From: an uncultured Muribaculaceae bacterium
GTDB lineage: Bacteria > Bacteroidota > Bacteroidia > Bacteroidales > Muribaculaceae
Length of the DNA stretch: 18,875 nucleotides
Direction of reading: 5' to 3'
Assembly: GCA_910585275.1 (NCBI GenBank)
Contig: CAJUCW010000051.1
Location: 1 to 18,875, forward strand
Below the pieces are notes generated by a model that had not been told where the DNA came from, made no database searches, and worked only from the letters and a program-made list of their open reading frames with translations. Positions 8,880 through 16,220 of the stretch are shown piece by piece. Position numbers and translations under genes: made by a program. The stretch's first letter is position 1; every line of letters begins with the position of its first letter.

Positions 8880-8938
8880 TCTGTGGTATATTCCTTGAAG
8901 AGGTTGGTTACTTTGTCGGCGTCGCATGGGTTTTTCAT
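8876..8938 (-). CDS. Possible 20-codon upstream ORF coupled to the GH2 gene
   Basis: ATG at 8938 opens a 20-codon frame (MKNPCDADKV...KEYTTE) whose TGA overlaps the GH2 ATG as ATGA. It lies in the roughly 110-nt leader between the predicted promoter and the GH2 start. Such overlap is typical of translational coupling. The peptide is too short to recognise. It may be a leader peptide, a remnant of an upstream gene, or chance. Confidence 0.3.
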   Translation of the reverse strand: MKNPCDADKVTNLFKEYTTE

Positions 8939-8996
8939 GACTTTGGAGAAAATCCATGGTTATTTGAAATTGGCATGCTGCCTGCTGTTTCTTTTA

Positions 8997-9027
8997 CAAA
9001 AGTAATTAAAAAAAGATGTGTTTGCAA
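8997..9027 (-). promoter_or_regulatory. Promoter of the GH2-galK-galM unit
   Basis: On the minus strand TTG (9027-9025), a 20-bp spacer and TACTTTTG (9004-8997) match the Bacteroidota promoter TTTG-N19-21-TAnnTTTG. The start site would be near 8990, giving a leader of about 110 nt. A small palindrome GGCA-GCA-TGCC at 8972-8982 lies just downstream and could be an operator. Confidence 0.75.
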
Positions 9028-9123
9028 TAGTGTAAAGGAAAATGGGTAGATTTTTATCTTAAATTAACCGAAAAAGCGTATTTTGTGAAGGAGCGTGAAA
9101 GAAGACGATGCCGATGATTGTTG

Positions 9124-10038
9124 TCAGCGTGATTTGTAGTGGGGGTGGTGCTCGAGGAGTTCGCGGCGCAGGCGGGAGCGGTCGAGATGGAGGTAGAGTT
9201 CGGTGGTGGCTATCGATTCATGTCCGAGCATTTCCTGAATTGCCCGGAGGTTGGCGCCCCCTTCGAGAAGGTGCGTGGCGAAAGAATGGCGCAGTGTGTG
9301 TGGGCTTACTGTCTTTTGAATGCCTGCCGCAGCGGCCAAGTCGCGGATAATATAAAACACCATAACCCTGGAGAGCGGTGCGCCACGCCGGTTAAGGAAT
9401 ATTATGTCTTCCCCTTCCTTTTTGATTTTAAGGCGATCTCTTTGGGGGAGGTAGTCTCTGATAAGGCTTACGGATGCGGGCGACATAGGCACGATGCGTT
9501 GTTTGCTACCTTTGCCTTCCACTATAAGCAACGCATCGTCGAGGCTGAGACGCGAAATCCGGGCCTCGACGAGTTCCGACACCCGAAGTCCGGAGCCGTA
9601 AAGCGTCTCGACAATGGCATGGTTGCGCAGCGACTCCTCTTTGTCGGTCGGAATGGCGGCTATCATGGCGTCGATTTCCTCAATCGAAAGCACGTCGGGG
9701 AGATATTTACCGAGGCGCGGAGATTCGATTAGTTCCGACGGGTCGGCTTCGATGTAGCCCTCCATCTTCATAAATTTGAAGAACGACCGCATCCCGGCTA
9801 TCATCCTTGCCTGCGACCGCGGCGATATCCCCATGTCGTGGATCGATGCCAGGAGTTGGTGCAGGTCTTGTTCGGTGGTGGCTTCCGGAGAGATGCTGCG
9901 GGCTTCAAGGAAGTCGAGCAAGTGGCCTACGTCAACCAGATATGCCGCCGAGGTGTTTTCCGACATCCCTCTTTCAAGAAGAAGGTGTGCCTCGAAATCA
10001 AGACGAAGCTTTTCGTTGTTTTCGATTTCCCTTGGCAT
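9124..10038 (-). CDS. xerD: Tyrosine recombinase XerD
   Basis: The 304-aa product has the N-terminal SAM-like core-binding domain (about 10-100) and the C-terminal catalytic domain with the full tyrosine-recombinase set: Arg152 (GSGLRVSEL), Lys176 (EGKGSK), His247 and Arg250 (HTLRH), His273 (LGHESI) and the nucleophile Tyr282 (TTELYLHL). Length and the end of the catalytic domain match housekeeping XerD, which with XerC resolves chromosome dimers at dif. Sequence alone cannot rule out a dedicated invertase, but the setting favours XerD: its start overlaps the stop of the upstream gene (TGATG) in an operon with yfhO and no phage genes. No clear terminator was seen after it. Confidence 0.9.
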   Translation of the reverse strand: MPREIENNEKLRLDFEAHLLLERGMSENTSAAYLVDVGHLLDFLEARSISPEATTEQDLHQLLASIHDMGISPRSQARMIAGMRSFFKFMKMEGYIEADPSELIESPRLGKYLPDVLSIEEIDAMIAAIPTDKEESLRNHAIVETLYGSGLRVSELVEARISRLSLDDALLIVEGKGSKQRIVPMSPASVSLIRDYLPQRDRLKIKKEGEDIIFLNRRGAPLSRVMVFYIIRDLAAAAGIQKTVSPHTLRHSFATHLLEGGANLRAIQEMLGHESIATTELYLHLDRSRLRRELLEHHPHYKSR

Positions 10039-10607
10039 CAGAGCTTCATTTCGTATGACACGAAGGCCATGTCGGGGTTGGGGATTGCGATTATAATCCT
10101 CTTGCCGACGAACGTCAGTCCGTTTCCTCCGAATGAGAGCAGCGCTTCGCGCAATGCAGGTTCCGGCTCAATCGCCATGACCGCGGTGCCTGCACCGAGG
10201 CGCGATGCTATCTCTGAAGCCGGGTGAAGGTGATTGTGTATGAGTAGAAAATCGCCGGACACGGGTGCGGGAAGAGTGTTGTCTTTGTAGTTAGGGCACG
10301 GGACGGCGAGGGCATCGGCCACCGCCTTGAAGGAGTCGTAACGGCGCGGATGCAACAGTAGCCTGCGCGATTGAAGGGTGGCCATAATCCGGAGCACTAG
10401 CCTTGCATCCTTGCGCAGGCGCGGATATCCATTCTTGTTTTCGGCGACGAGCGCCCTGTCTATGTCGTAATAACCGTAATATGCGTATGGCGCACCGGGG
10501 CGCACTGCCATCTTTACGAGATTGTAGGCAAAAGGGGAGTGGACGCCATACCCTTTGGAATGGCGCCACCTCAGATAAGACCGGAATATCGCAAGAAAAG
10601 GGTTCAT
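10038..10607 (-). CDS. Short methyltransferase-like protein of the HSPF type (function unknown)
   Basis: From ATG 10607 the product is 189 aa. This ATG overlaps the yfhO stop (ATGA); the frame is open to 10691, but that extension lies inside the yfhO coding region. The N-terminus SYLRWRHSKGYGVHSPFAYNLV matches the start of a Bacteroidota family related to SAM-dependent methyltransferases (KGHGVHSPF-type). No glycine-rich SAM-binding motif is visible, and the rest (LLHPRRYDSFKAVADAL, DFLLIHNHLHP, AIEPEPALREAL) may be a reduced Rossmann-type fold. Enzymatic activity is therefore doubtful. It sits between yfhO and xerD with overlaps on both sides, so it is certainly translated with them. No function is assigned. 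Confidence 0.7.
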   Translation of the reverse strand: MNPFLAIFRSYLRWRHSKGYGVHSPFAYNLVKMAVRPGAPYAYYGYYDIDRALVAENKNGYPRLRKDARLVLRIMATLQSRRLLLHPRRYDSFKAVADALAVPCPNYKDNTLPAPVSGDFLLIHNHLHPASEIASRLGAGTAVMAIEPEPALREALLSFGGNGLTFVGKRIIIAIPNPDMAFVSYEMKL

Positions 10608-13078
10608 CCCTTTTTGACGGTTCCGGGATTGCCCACGGCCCGGCGTGATGAGAAAAGATGGATCAGCCACAGTCCTGCCGCCAACGCGCAAATGATATAG
10701 ATGGCGATTACGGAAACGGTGGCAATCGTGTTGGTGGTCTTTATGCTCTGTGGGTCGAACATAAAGACTATTTCATGTTCCCCTGCCGGTACCTGCAAGG
10801 CGCGCAGCACGTAGTTTACCCGGCCGATCGGGGCGTTTTTGCCATCGATGGTGGCTGTCCATCCCCACGGGAAGAATATCTCGCTGAACACCGCAAGGTT
10901 TCCTTTAGCCGACCGGCTCTTATAAGTGAGGCGGTTGGGGGCGTAGTCGGTTTCATAGATGGTGTCGCCCGGGAGTTTGTGGCGGGCATTGCCAAGGATG
11001 GATTTGAAGTTCTTGTCGGCCACGGCATATACGGCGGGTTTGATGGAATCGAGTGCGGTCATCTCCTCGTTGGGTGAGTTGACGTATGCTATTGAATCCA
11101 CGAACCACGCATTGCCGAGCGCTTCCGGATTGAGCTGGTATTGTTCGCCACTAAGGAAATACTTGGCGTTGAGCATATTGAATACTTCCGGATTCCCTTT
11201 TGAAATCTGGTGGGTGATAAGGTCGTTGTAGCGCGTCAGTTTCGCCGCGTGATAGCCTCCGATGGTCTTGTGGAAATAAGACGAACGGGCATCGCCGAAT
11301 CCCGCCACGTCCATCACCCTGTAGTTGGATGTGTCGGAGAGGATTGCCTTGTCGGCTTCGGTCATGTTGAACGCGGTCTCCATCGAGGCGGGTGCCGTGA
11401 AGCTTTCGGAGCTGACGTAGCGTTTGTTGAGGGGGAAGAGGTCGATTAGCACCACTGCCGTGAGGCAGCATACGAAGAGGGGCTTGCTTGCGAAAGCTTT
11501 TTTGAACCACAGCATCATCACTCCGAACCCAAGCGCGATGAACAGGAGCGAACGCATGGAATCTTCCGACACGAGGCTGAGGCGCGTCTGCCGCACAGCA
11601 TCCCAGAGGGGGGCGTACTGCGGATTGTTGAAAACGCCGGCCTCCGTGAGCTGCGCCACTTCCTGTTGGGAGAATGGGGAGCCGAACACCGAAGGCCATA
11701 GCCATCCTATGAGGCACACCAGCGCACCGCCGCCGAAGACGGTATAGATGGTCCATTTAAAACGGTCAAAGAAATCGGGAGTGTCGAGGATCTTGCTGAT
11801 GCATTTTGCAGCAAGCAACGGAACGCAAAACTCTACGATGACGAGGATGCTTGCCACGGCTCGGAATTTGTTGTAGCCCGGGAAGGAGTCGATGAAGAAG
11901 TCGGTGAGTGGCGCGAAATTGTGTCCCCACGAGAGTAAAATCGATAGCACGCAAGATGCGAAGAGAGCCCATTTCACGGGGCCTTCAACCACAAAAAGGG
12001 CGAGTATTGCAAGAAGAAGTACGAATGCACCCACATATACGGGCCCGTTGGTCATGGGCTGGTCGCCGAAATACTGGGGGAATTGGCCAAGTAGCGCCCT
12101 TGCTTCGGGCTGGAGGTAGAGTTCGTCGGCTTTGTCGGTCTTGTCAACGGATAGAAGTTCGTTCTGTCCGGCCACGGGTTTGATTGTGGCGCCGCCCTTC
12201 ACGTTGGGGATTAGGAGCGAGAATGTTTCGTCGAGGCCGTAGCTCCATGCCGTTATGGCCTCGCGGTCCATCCCTGCGGCATTCGGGTTGCCGGGAGTGG
12301 CGAGGTCGGTGGCTTTCCCTCTGACGGTTTCCTTTGAATATTCGTAAGAGTTGTAGAGGCTTGGGGCATTGGCAGCCACGGCGAAGACTCCTGCCAGAAG
12401 GCAACATGCGGTGGCACCAATCCAACGCTTCACGAGGTGCTTCTTAATGGCGTTGTAGAGCCATGCTATTACGAGGAATAGGATTACGAAGCAGAAATAA
12501 TATGACATCTGCGGGTGGTTGCTCTGTAGCTGCAAGGCCCCGAAAAGGGCGGCGAGCGCGGTGCCCGTCAGATATTTGCCGCGATAGCAGAGCACGATAC
12601 CTCCGATTGTAGGCGGAATATAGGCGAGGGTGACGAATTTCCAGATATGGCCGGCGCCTATCAGAATAATGAAATATGAAGAAAAGCCCCAGGCCACTGC
12701 GGCAAAGAGGGCCGTGGGCCACTTAAGTTTGAAACAGAGGCACATGATGAAAAATCCTAACATCATGGCGAATAGGAGGTTGACCGGGGCCGGGAGCCAT
12801 AGGGAGAATGCTTTTCCCACCCATGTCAGAGTTTCGTTGGCGGGGTAGGAAGGTGCAATCTGGAAATTGGGCATTCCGGAGAAAAGGGAGTTGGTCCAGC
12901 GCGTCGTTTCGCCGGTGGCCTCGTGGAAGGCCTTGCCTTCCTGTCCGTTGGCTATGCCTTGCATCGTGTCGTGCTGGCGCAAGACGTTGCCCTGCACATC
13001 GTCGGGGAAGAAAAAGAAGAGAGCCACCGCCGCGAGCAGCAGAGCAGCCAGAACAGAATAGATGTAGCTTTTTTTCAT
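10604..13078 (-). CDS. YfhO family multi-spanning membrane protein
   Basis: The 824-aa product begins with a membrane anchor (about 5-24) and then the large periplasmic loop typical of the family (VLRQHDTMQGIANGQEGKAFHEATGE). A long series of transmembrane segments occupies about 90-560. A C-terminal beta-rich soluble domain (SEIFFPWGWTATIDGKNAPI, VPAGEHEIVFMFDP) precedes a last membrane helix near 790. This architecture matches the YfhO/GT-C-like superfamily, whose Gram-positive members help glycosylate wall or lipid-linked polymers. In Bacteroidota the substrate is unknown; a role in lipid-linked sugar transfer at the outer face of the inner membrane is inference. It is the first gene of the unit ending in xerD. 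No clear promoter motif was found in the 88 bp upstream. Confidence 0.88.
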   Translation of the reverse strand: MKKSYIYSVLAALLLAAVALFFFFPDDVQGNVLRQHDTMQGIANGQEGKAFHEATGETTRWTNSLFSGMPNFQIAPSYPANETLTWVGKAFSLWLPAPVNLLFAMMLGFFIMCLCFKLKWPTALFAAVAWGFSSYFIILIGAGHIWKFVTLAYIPPTIGGIVLCYRGKYLTGTALAALFGALQLQSNHPQMSYYFCFVILFLVIAWLYNAIKKHLVKRWIGATACCLLAGVFAVAANAPSLYNSYEYSKETVRGKATDLATPGNPNAAGMDREAITAWSYGLDETFSLLIPNVKGGATIKPVAGQNELLSVDKTDKADELYLQPEARALLGQFPQYFGDQPMTNGPVYVGAFVLLLAILALFVVEGPVKWALFASCVLSILLSWGHNFAPLTDFFIDSFPGYNKFRAVASILVIVEFCVPLLAAKCISKILDTPDFFDRFKWTIYTVFGGGALVCLIGWLWPSVFGSPFSQQEVAQLTEAGVFNNPQYAPLWDAVRQTRLSLVSEDSMRSLLFIALGFGVMMLWFKKAFASKPLFVCCLTAVVLIDLFPLNKRYVSSESFTAPASMETAFNMTEADKAILSDTSNYRVMDVAGFGDARSSYFHKTIGGYHAAKLTRYNDLITHQISKGNPEVFNMLNAKYFLSGEQYQLNPEALGNAWFVDSIAYVNSPNEEMTALDSIKPAVYAVADKNFKSILGNARHKLPGDTIYETDYAPNRLTYKSRSAKGNLAVFSEIFFPWGWTATIDGKNAPIGRVNYVLRALQVPAGEHEIVFMFDPQSIKTTNTIATVSVIAIYIICALAAGLWLIHLFSSRRAVGNPGTVKKG

Positions 13079-13120
13079 CGTCGGAGGAAACTATATTGGG
13101 GACAGTCTCCCTATCATGCC

Positions 13121-13150
13121 GGAAGTGCCCGGTATAAGCCGGGCACTTCC
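13121..13150 (-). terminator. Strong hairpin after the Lrp-type gene
   Basis: A perfect 12-bp stem (GGAAGTGCCCGG / CCGGGCACTTCC) with a 6-nt loop lies 16 bp beyond the Lrp-type stop codon and 42 bp before the yfhO start. There is no T-run on either side, so it may be a Rho-assisted terminator, an RNA-stability element, or part of the yfhO leader. Confidence 0.6.
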
Positions 13151-13166
13151 AGACGGTAGGGCGTTA

Positions 13167-13628
13167 TTAATCGACCTTGATATAAATCTGTCGGTTCATG
13201 CTTTGTTCGAGCGAGATGAGGGTCTCGGTTTCGGTGACTCCGGCAATATGTTGTATCTGGTCGTTGAGGAGCTCCATGAGATGCTGGTTGTCTTGTGCGT
13301 AAACCTTTATGAGCATGGAGTAGGGGCCGGTTGTGAAATGACATTCCACCACTTCAGGTATTTTTTCAAGCTCCTGCACCACTTCGCGGTACATTGACCC
13401 TTTTTCAAGGGACACACCCACGTAGGTACACGTGTTGTAGCCGAGGGCTTTGGGATTGACGTTGTAGCCTGAGCCGGTGATTACTTTCATTTCGATGAGG
13501 CGCTGAATCCTCTGGTGGATTGCCGCCCTTGAAACGCCGCATTCCAACGCAACATCTTTGGATGCGATGCGGGCGTTCTTCATGATGATGTTTAGAATCT
13601 TTTTGTCTAAGGTGTCGATACGATCCAT
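13167..13628 (-). CDS. Lrp/AsnC family transcriptional regulator
   Basis: From ATG 13628 the product is 153 aa; an upstream in-frame start at 13664 would begin upstream of the predicted transcription start. The N-terminal helix-turn-helix (ASKDVALECGVSRAAIHQRIQRLIEMKVI, about 22-50) is followed by the ligand-binding RAM domain (about 65-150, with GYNTCTYVGVSLE and TTGPYSMLIKVYA). Members bind DNA as octamers or higher-order discs and usually sense amino acids; the effector here is unknown. The gene stands alone with its own promoter and a hairpin after it. A 12-bp inverted repeat around its promoter suggests self-regulation, common in this family. Confidence 0.93.
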   Translation of the reverse strand: MDRIDTLDKKILNIIMKNARIASKDVALECGVSRAAIHQRIQRLIEMKVITGSGYNVNPKALGYNTCTYVGVSLEKGSMYREVVQELEKIPEVVECHFTTGPYSMLIKVYAQDNQHLMELLNDQIQHIAGVTETETLISLEQSMNRQIYIKVD

Positions 13629-13652
13629 GGTTAACGATTGTAGTTGGTAGTG

Positions 13653-13683
13653 CAAATTTATCATTATTTCGGGGAATATGCAA
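13653..13683 (-). promoter_or_regulatory. Promoter of the Lrp-type gene
   Basis: On the minus strand TTG (13683-13681), a 20-bp spacer and TAAATTTG (13660-13653) match the Bacteroidota consensus at every defined position except the first T of TTTG. Transcription would start near 13647, giving a leader of about 20 nt before the ATG at 13628. This supports that start choice over the upstream one. Confidence 0.8.
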
Positions 13684-13725
13684 CTTTTAGTAAATCTTTT
13701 TTGCTTAAAACGGCCGAAATAATGA
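13661..13725. promoter_or_regulatory. 12-bp inverted repeat around the Lrp promoter (candidate operator)
   Basis: TCATTATTTCGG (13661-13672) and CCGAAATAATGA (13714-13725) are perfect inverted copies with 41 bp between them and 53 bp centre to centre, close to five helical turns. One arm lies in the spacer between the -33 and -7 elements and directly abuts the -7 box; the other lies upstream of the -33 element. Two half-sites on the same helical face suit an Lrp-type octamer wrapping DNA. Confidence 0.55.
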
Positions 13726-13773
13726 GTTCACGTTGGAAAAATGGAAACTTTTGGGCGGATATGCGGCGGTTCA

Positions 13774-15009
13774 TCATTTTGCATTCGAAACCCTTGAGCG
13801 TGCAAAAGCCGCGGCTATAGATGCCGAAAGAAGCCCGATGACCACGACGGGCACGGAAGCTACAATAAGGTCAGTCCATTCCACTTTGACGGGATATGCG
13901 GTGATGACGAGCGAGTCGGGGTCGCCGCCGAGCTTTATCAGGCCGAAGTGTTGCTGCAGGAGGCAGAGGAGCAGGCCGAGCAGAAGCCCCGAAATCCCAC
14001 CGAGCATGGATACGAACACGCTTTCCCACCAGAAGGTCTTGCCGATCCGCTTACGGCTCATGCCTATGGCGGAGAGCGTTGACATCGACTGCTGCTTTTC
14101 GATTATAAGCATGCAGAGGGTGCTGATGATATTGAACGATGCTATTATCAATATGAATATGAGGAGAAGGAAGGTGACCCATTTTTCTATCGACACCATC
14201 CGGAAGTTGATTTCCTGCTGGCGGAAGCGGTCTTTGACTACGGCTGAAGGACCGAGTTTGTCGGCTATTCTATCCGCCACTTCGGCGGGGTCGGCGTCAG
14301 GTGCGGTTTTTACTTCTATCGAAGTTGCCTCAGTGTCGTATTGGAAAAGTCCGCGCGCCGTGGAAATGTCGCAGACCACCGTCTTTTCGTCGTATTCGCT
14401 TTGCATGGCCTGGAACACGTCGGCCACTGCCACGGAGTCGGTTATGAACGACGATATGGGGTTGGCGAGATTGACGCGCCCTTCGCGCCTGGGCGCGAAT
14501 ATCAGCATCGTTTCGCCGGTGGTGTGGATGCCGAGCTGCCGTGCCACTCCCACGGAGGCGATTGCCATGCCCGGCGTCAGGGCTGCGATTTGCGTGCCGC
14601 CGAGCATTATGGAGTCTATGGCGGTGATTTTCGGATATAGGGCCGGGTCTATGCCGCGCAGGTTTACGGGCATTTCCCTCGTCCCGACGATGGCGAGTGC
14701 GTTGTCGGTCACAGAGGGCATTGCGGTTTCCACCTCTCCCACCGCCGTTATCAGCGATGCTATAGAGTCGCCGTCGGCAAAGGTTTTGCCGACGGCCGGG
14801 GTCACGAGCACGTCGGGCGCGAGGATGTCAAGTTTTTCCGAGAGAAGCGATCGGAAGCCGTTGAAAACCGACAAGACGCAAACGATGGCGGCGGTGGCTA
14901 CTGCCACCCCCACCACCGATATGATAGAGATTGCGCTGACCGCGCTGTGCGATTTCGGGGCGCGCAGATAGCGCAGTGCTATGCGCGCCGGGAGCGTGCT
15001 GAAAGTCAT
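13774..15009 (-). CDS. FtsX/LolE-type ABC transporter permease
   Basis: The 411-aa product has the MacB/LolC topology: an N-terminal membrane helix (about 22-48), a large periplasmic domain (about 50-275) and three C-terminal helices (about 277-303, 330-352, 381-402). The cytoplasmic segment EKQQSMSTLSAIGMSRKRIG (about 304-323) matches the coupling region of FtsX-like permeases. Length and layout fit the lipoprotein-releasing permeases LolC/LolE, which pass lipoproteins from the inner membrane to the outer-membrane sorting route. The ATPase partner (LolD) is not in the window, so a different extrusion function remains possible. The ATG overlaps the rbfA stop by ATGA. The gene ends in a double stop, TGATGA. 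Confidence 0.85.
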   Translation of the reverse strand: MTFSTLPARIALRYLRAPKSHSAVSAISIISVVGVAVATAAIVCVLSVFNGFRSLLSEKLDILAPDVLVTPAVGKTFADGDSIASLITAVGEVETAMPSVTDNALAIVGTREMPVNLRGIDPALYPKITAIDSIMLGGTQIAALTPGMAIASVGVARQLGIHTTGETMLIFAPRREGRVNLANPISSFITDSVAVADVFQAMQSEYDEKTVVCDISTARGLFQYDTEATSIEVKTAPDADPAEVADRIADKLGPSAVVKDRFRQQEINFRMVSIEKWVTFLLLIFILIIASFNIISTLCMLIIEKQQSMSTLSAIGMSRKRIGKTFWWESVFVSMLGGISGLLLGLLLCLLQQHFGLIKLGGDPDSLVITAYPVKVEWTDLIVASVPVVVIGLLSASIAAAFARSRVSNAK

Positions 15010-15377
15010 TCCTCTTCTTTCTTCTCCTCTTCGTGTTCTTTCCCGGGGCCGAGCAGACGGTCGATGTTTTCGATATAGTCAAGCGAGTCGTCGAGATAGA
15101 ACTGGAGGTCGGGGCATTTGCGAAGCACTTGCTTCACGGCTTGTGCGAGCTCATATCTCACGGTCTTTGACTGCTTCTGGATGTTAGAGAGGATTTCCTG
15201 CGCTTTTTCGGGCGGGAAAATGCTGAGGTATGCCTTTGCGATGCTAAGGTCGGGGGAGACCCTGACCGCGCTCACGGATACGAGCACGCCGCCGAGGGCG
15301 GCTGTCTGGCGTCGGAAAATTTCGCTCAGCTCTTTCTGGATGAGCCGGGCTATCTTTGCTTGGCGTTTACTTTCCAT
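15006..15377 (-). CDS. rbfA: 30S ribosome-binding factor RbfA
   Basis: The 123-aa product fits RbfA, a single KH-type domain protein that binds the 30S precursor and helps mature the 5' end of 16S rRNA, especially in the cold. Conserved segments are the N-terminal KIARLIQKELSEI, SVSAVRVSPDLSIAKAYLSIF, and LRKCPDLQFYLDDSLDYIENIDRLL. The last twelve residues form a Glu/Lys-rich tail (about 112-123) beyond the core fold. It is coupled to the downstream permease by an ATGA overlap. The 93-bp gap upstream contains a hairpin but no recognisable promoter motif. Confidence 0.93.
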   Translation of the reverse strand: MESKRQAKIARLIQKELSEIFRRQTAALGGVLVSVSAVRVSPDLSIAKAYLSIFPPEKAQEILSNIQKQSKTVRYELAQAVKQVLRKCPDLQFYLDDSLDYIENIDRLLGPGKEHEEEKKEEE

Positions 15378-15452
15378 AATTCTTGGGTTGTTATATAGAT
15401 TCGGTTTGCCTGGTCCGGGACTGTCGCCGACGGAAGCGGCGTTGATATTTAA

Positions 15453-15474
15453 ATAACGTCGTCTGCGGCGTTAT
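15453..15474 (-). terminator. Weak hairpin overlapping the O-methyltransferase stop codon
   Basis: ATAACG / CGTTAT form a 6-bp stem extended by two G-C pairs across a mismatch, with a 4-nt loop, followed on the minus strand by TTAAAT. The stem includes the TAA stop itself. It is weak and may only attenuate transcription into rbfA. Confidence 0.35.
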
Positions 15475-16130
15475 CGTTTATCCGGAGAGATGGTATGCGG
15501 AAGTTTGCGGATTATGGTGAGTCCGTCGCGCAGTGGCACGATTACTTTTTCCACCGTCGTGTCGGCTGCTACCATGTCGTTGAAACGGAGAATTCCTTCG
15601 GTCTGGGGCGAATGTCGGCAGGTTTCCACCACGTGCCCGTCCCAAAGGGTGTTGTCGGCTATTATGTATCCGCCCGGGCGTAAGAGCCTGCTTGCTGCGT
15701 GATAATAGTCCGGGTAGGCGCGTTTGTCGGCGTCGATGAAAATCATATCGAAGGTTTCGGCTTCCCATCGACCCATGGCGTCGAGTGCATCTCCGATGTG
15801 GAGGGTCACCTTTCCGCCGTGGGGAGAAGAGGCGAGATTGGCGCGTATGAAGTCTTCGAGTTCATCGTCAACCTCTACGGTGTGGAGTTCGGCGTCGTCG
15901 TCGAGGGCTTCGGCTATGCACAATGCGGAGTAGCCGGAAAAAGTGCCGAGTTCGAGCACCCGTCTGGGTTTCGCCATTCCGGCAAGCATTTTCAGAAGCC
16001 TTCCCTGGATGTGGCCGGAACACATGCGCCCGTTGAGGAGGCGGATGTTTGAGTCGCGGTCTATTTTGAGAAGTTCCGGAGGTTCCGGGTCTATGTGTGC
16101 TTCTATATAGTCTTCGAGTTGTTGGGTCAT
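15471..16130 (-). CDS. Class I SAM-dependent O-methyltransferase (caffeoyl-CoA OMT-like)
   Basis: From ATG 16130 the product is 219 aa; the frame extends four codons to a TTG inside the adjacent repeat tract, which is a poorer start. Motifs of the Methyltransf_3 family are clear: SAM-binding VLELGTFSGYSALCIAEAL (58-76), acidic TVEVDD (84-89), metal/SAM-site FIDADKRAYPDYY (131-143) and IADNTLWDGHV (157-167). Family members methylate catechol-type hydroxyls or modify tRNA (TrmR-like); the bacterial substrate here is unknown. It is probably cytosolic. It follows aroQ by 84 bp of short-repeat sequence and precedes rbfA by 93 bp, so cotranscription is likely but not shown. Confidence 0.88.
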   Translation of the reverse strand: MTQQLEDYIEAHIDPEPPELLKIDRDSNIRLLNGRMCSGHIQGRLLKMLAGMAKPRRVLELGTFSGYSALCIAEALDDDAELHTVEVDDELEDFIRANLASSPHGGKVTLHIGDALDAMGRWEAETFDMIFIDADKRAYPDYYHAASRLLRPGGYIIADNTLWDGHVVETCRHSPQTEGILRFNDMVAADTTVEKVIVPLRDGLTIIRKLPHTISPDKR

Positions 16131-16220
16131 AGCAATTAGCAATTAGCAGTTAGCAGTTAGAAATTAGCAATTAGTAATTAGCCGTTAGTAATCAAAATTA
16201 CTAATTACTCATTTCTAATT
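16131..16220. repeat. Spacer made of degenerate AATTAGCA / CTAATT short repeats
   Basis: The whole 84-bp spacer between aroQ and the O-methyltransferase is built from 7-8-bp units such as AGCAATT, AGCAGTT and AGAAATT. It switches near 16193 to the inverted form (ATTACTAATTACTC, TTTCTAATTTCTAATT). It resembles the tract at 1326-1486 and shares AATTAGTAATT and its complement with it. The right end runs into aroQ, whose last residues (TIRN) and TAG stop are encoded by repeat units. Confidence 0.75.

Noticed and set aside
8971..8985. TGGCATG-CTGCC-TGC resembling a sigma-54 (-24/-12) promoter on the plus strand
   Set aside because: It has the GG-N10-GC spacing but would transcribe away from the GH2 gene, antisense to xerD, and no plus-strand gene follows.
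9124..10038. XerD as a dedicated invertase for the susC locus
   Set aside because: Its length, full catalytic set and operon with housekeeping genes fit chromosomal XerD, and it lies 8 kb away with no adjoining recombination sites. It cannot be fully excluded.
13661..13725. Invertible promoter bounded by the 12-bp inverted repeat
   Set aside because: The -7 box lies outside the repeat, and inversion would still leave a TTG with 22-bp spacing. It would not make a clear on/off switch, so an operator is the simpler reading.
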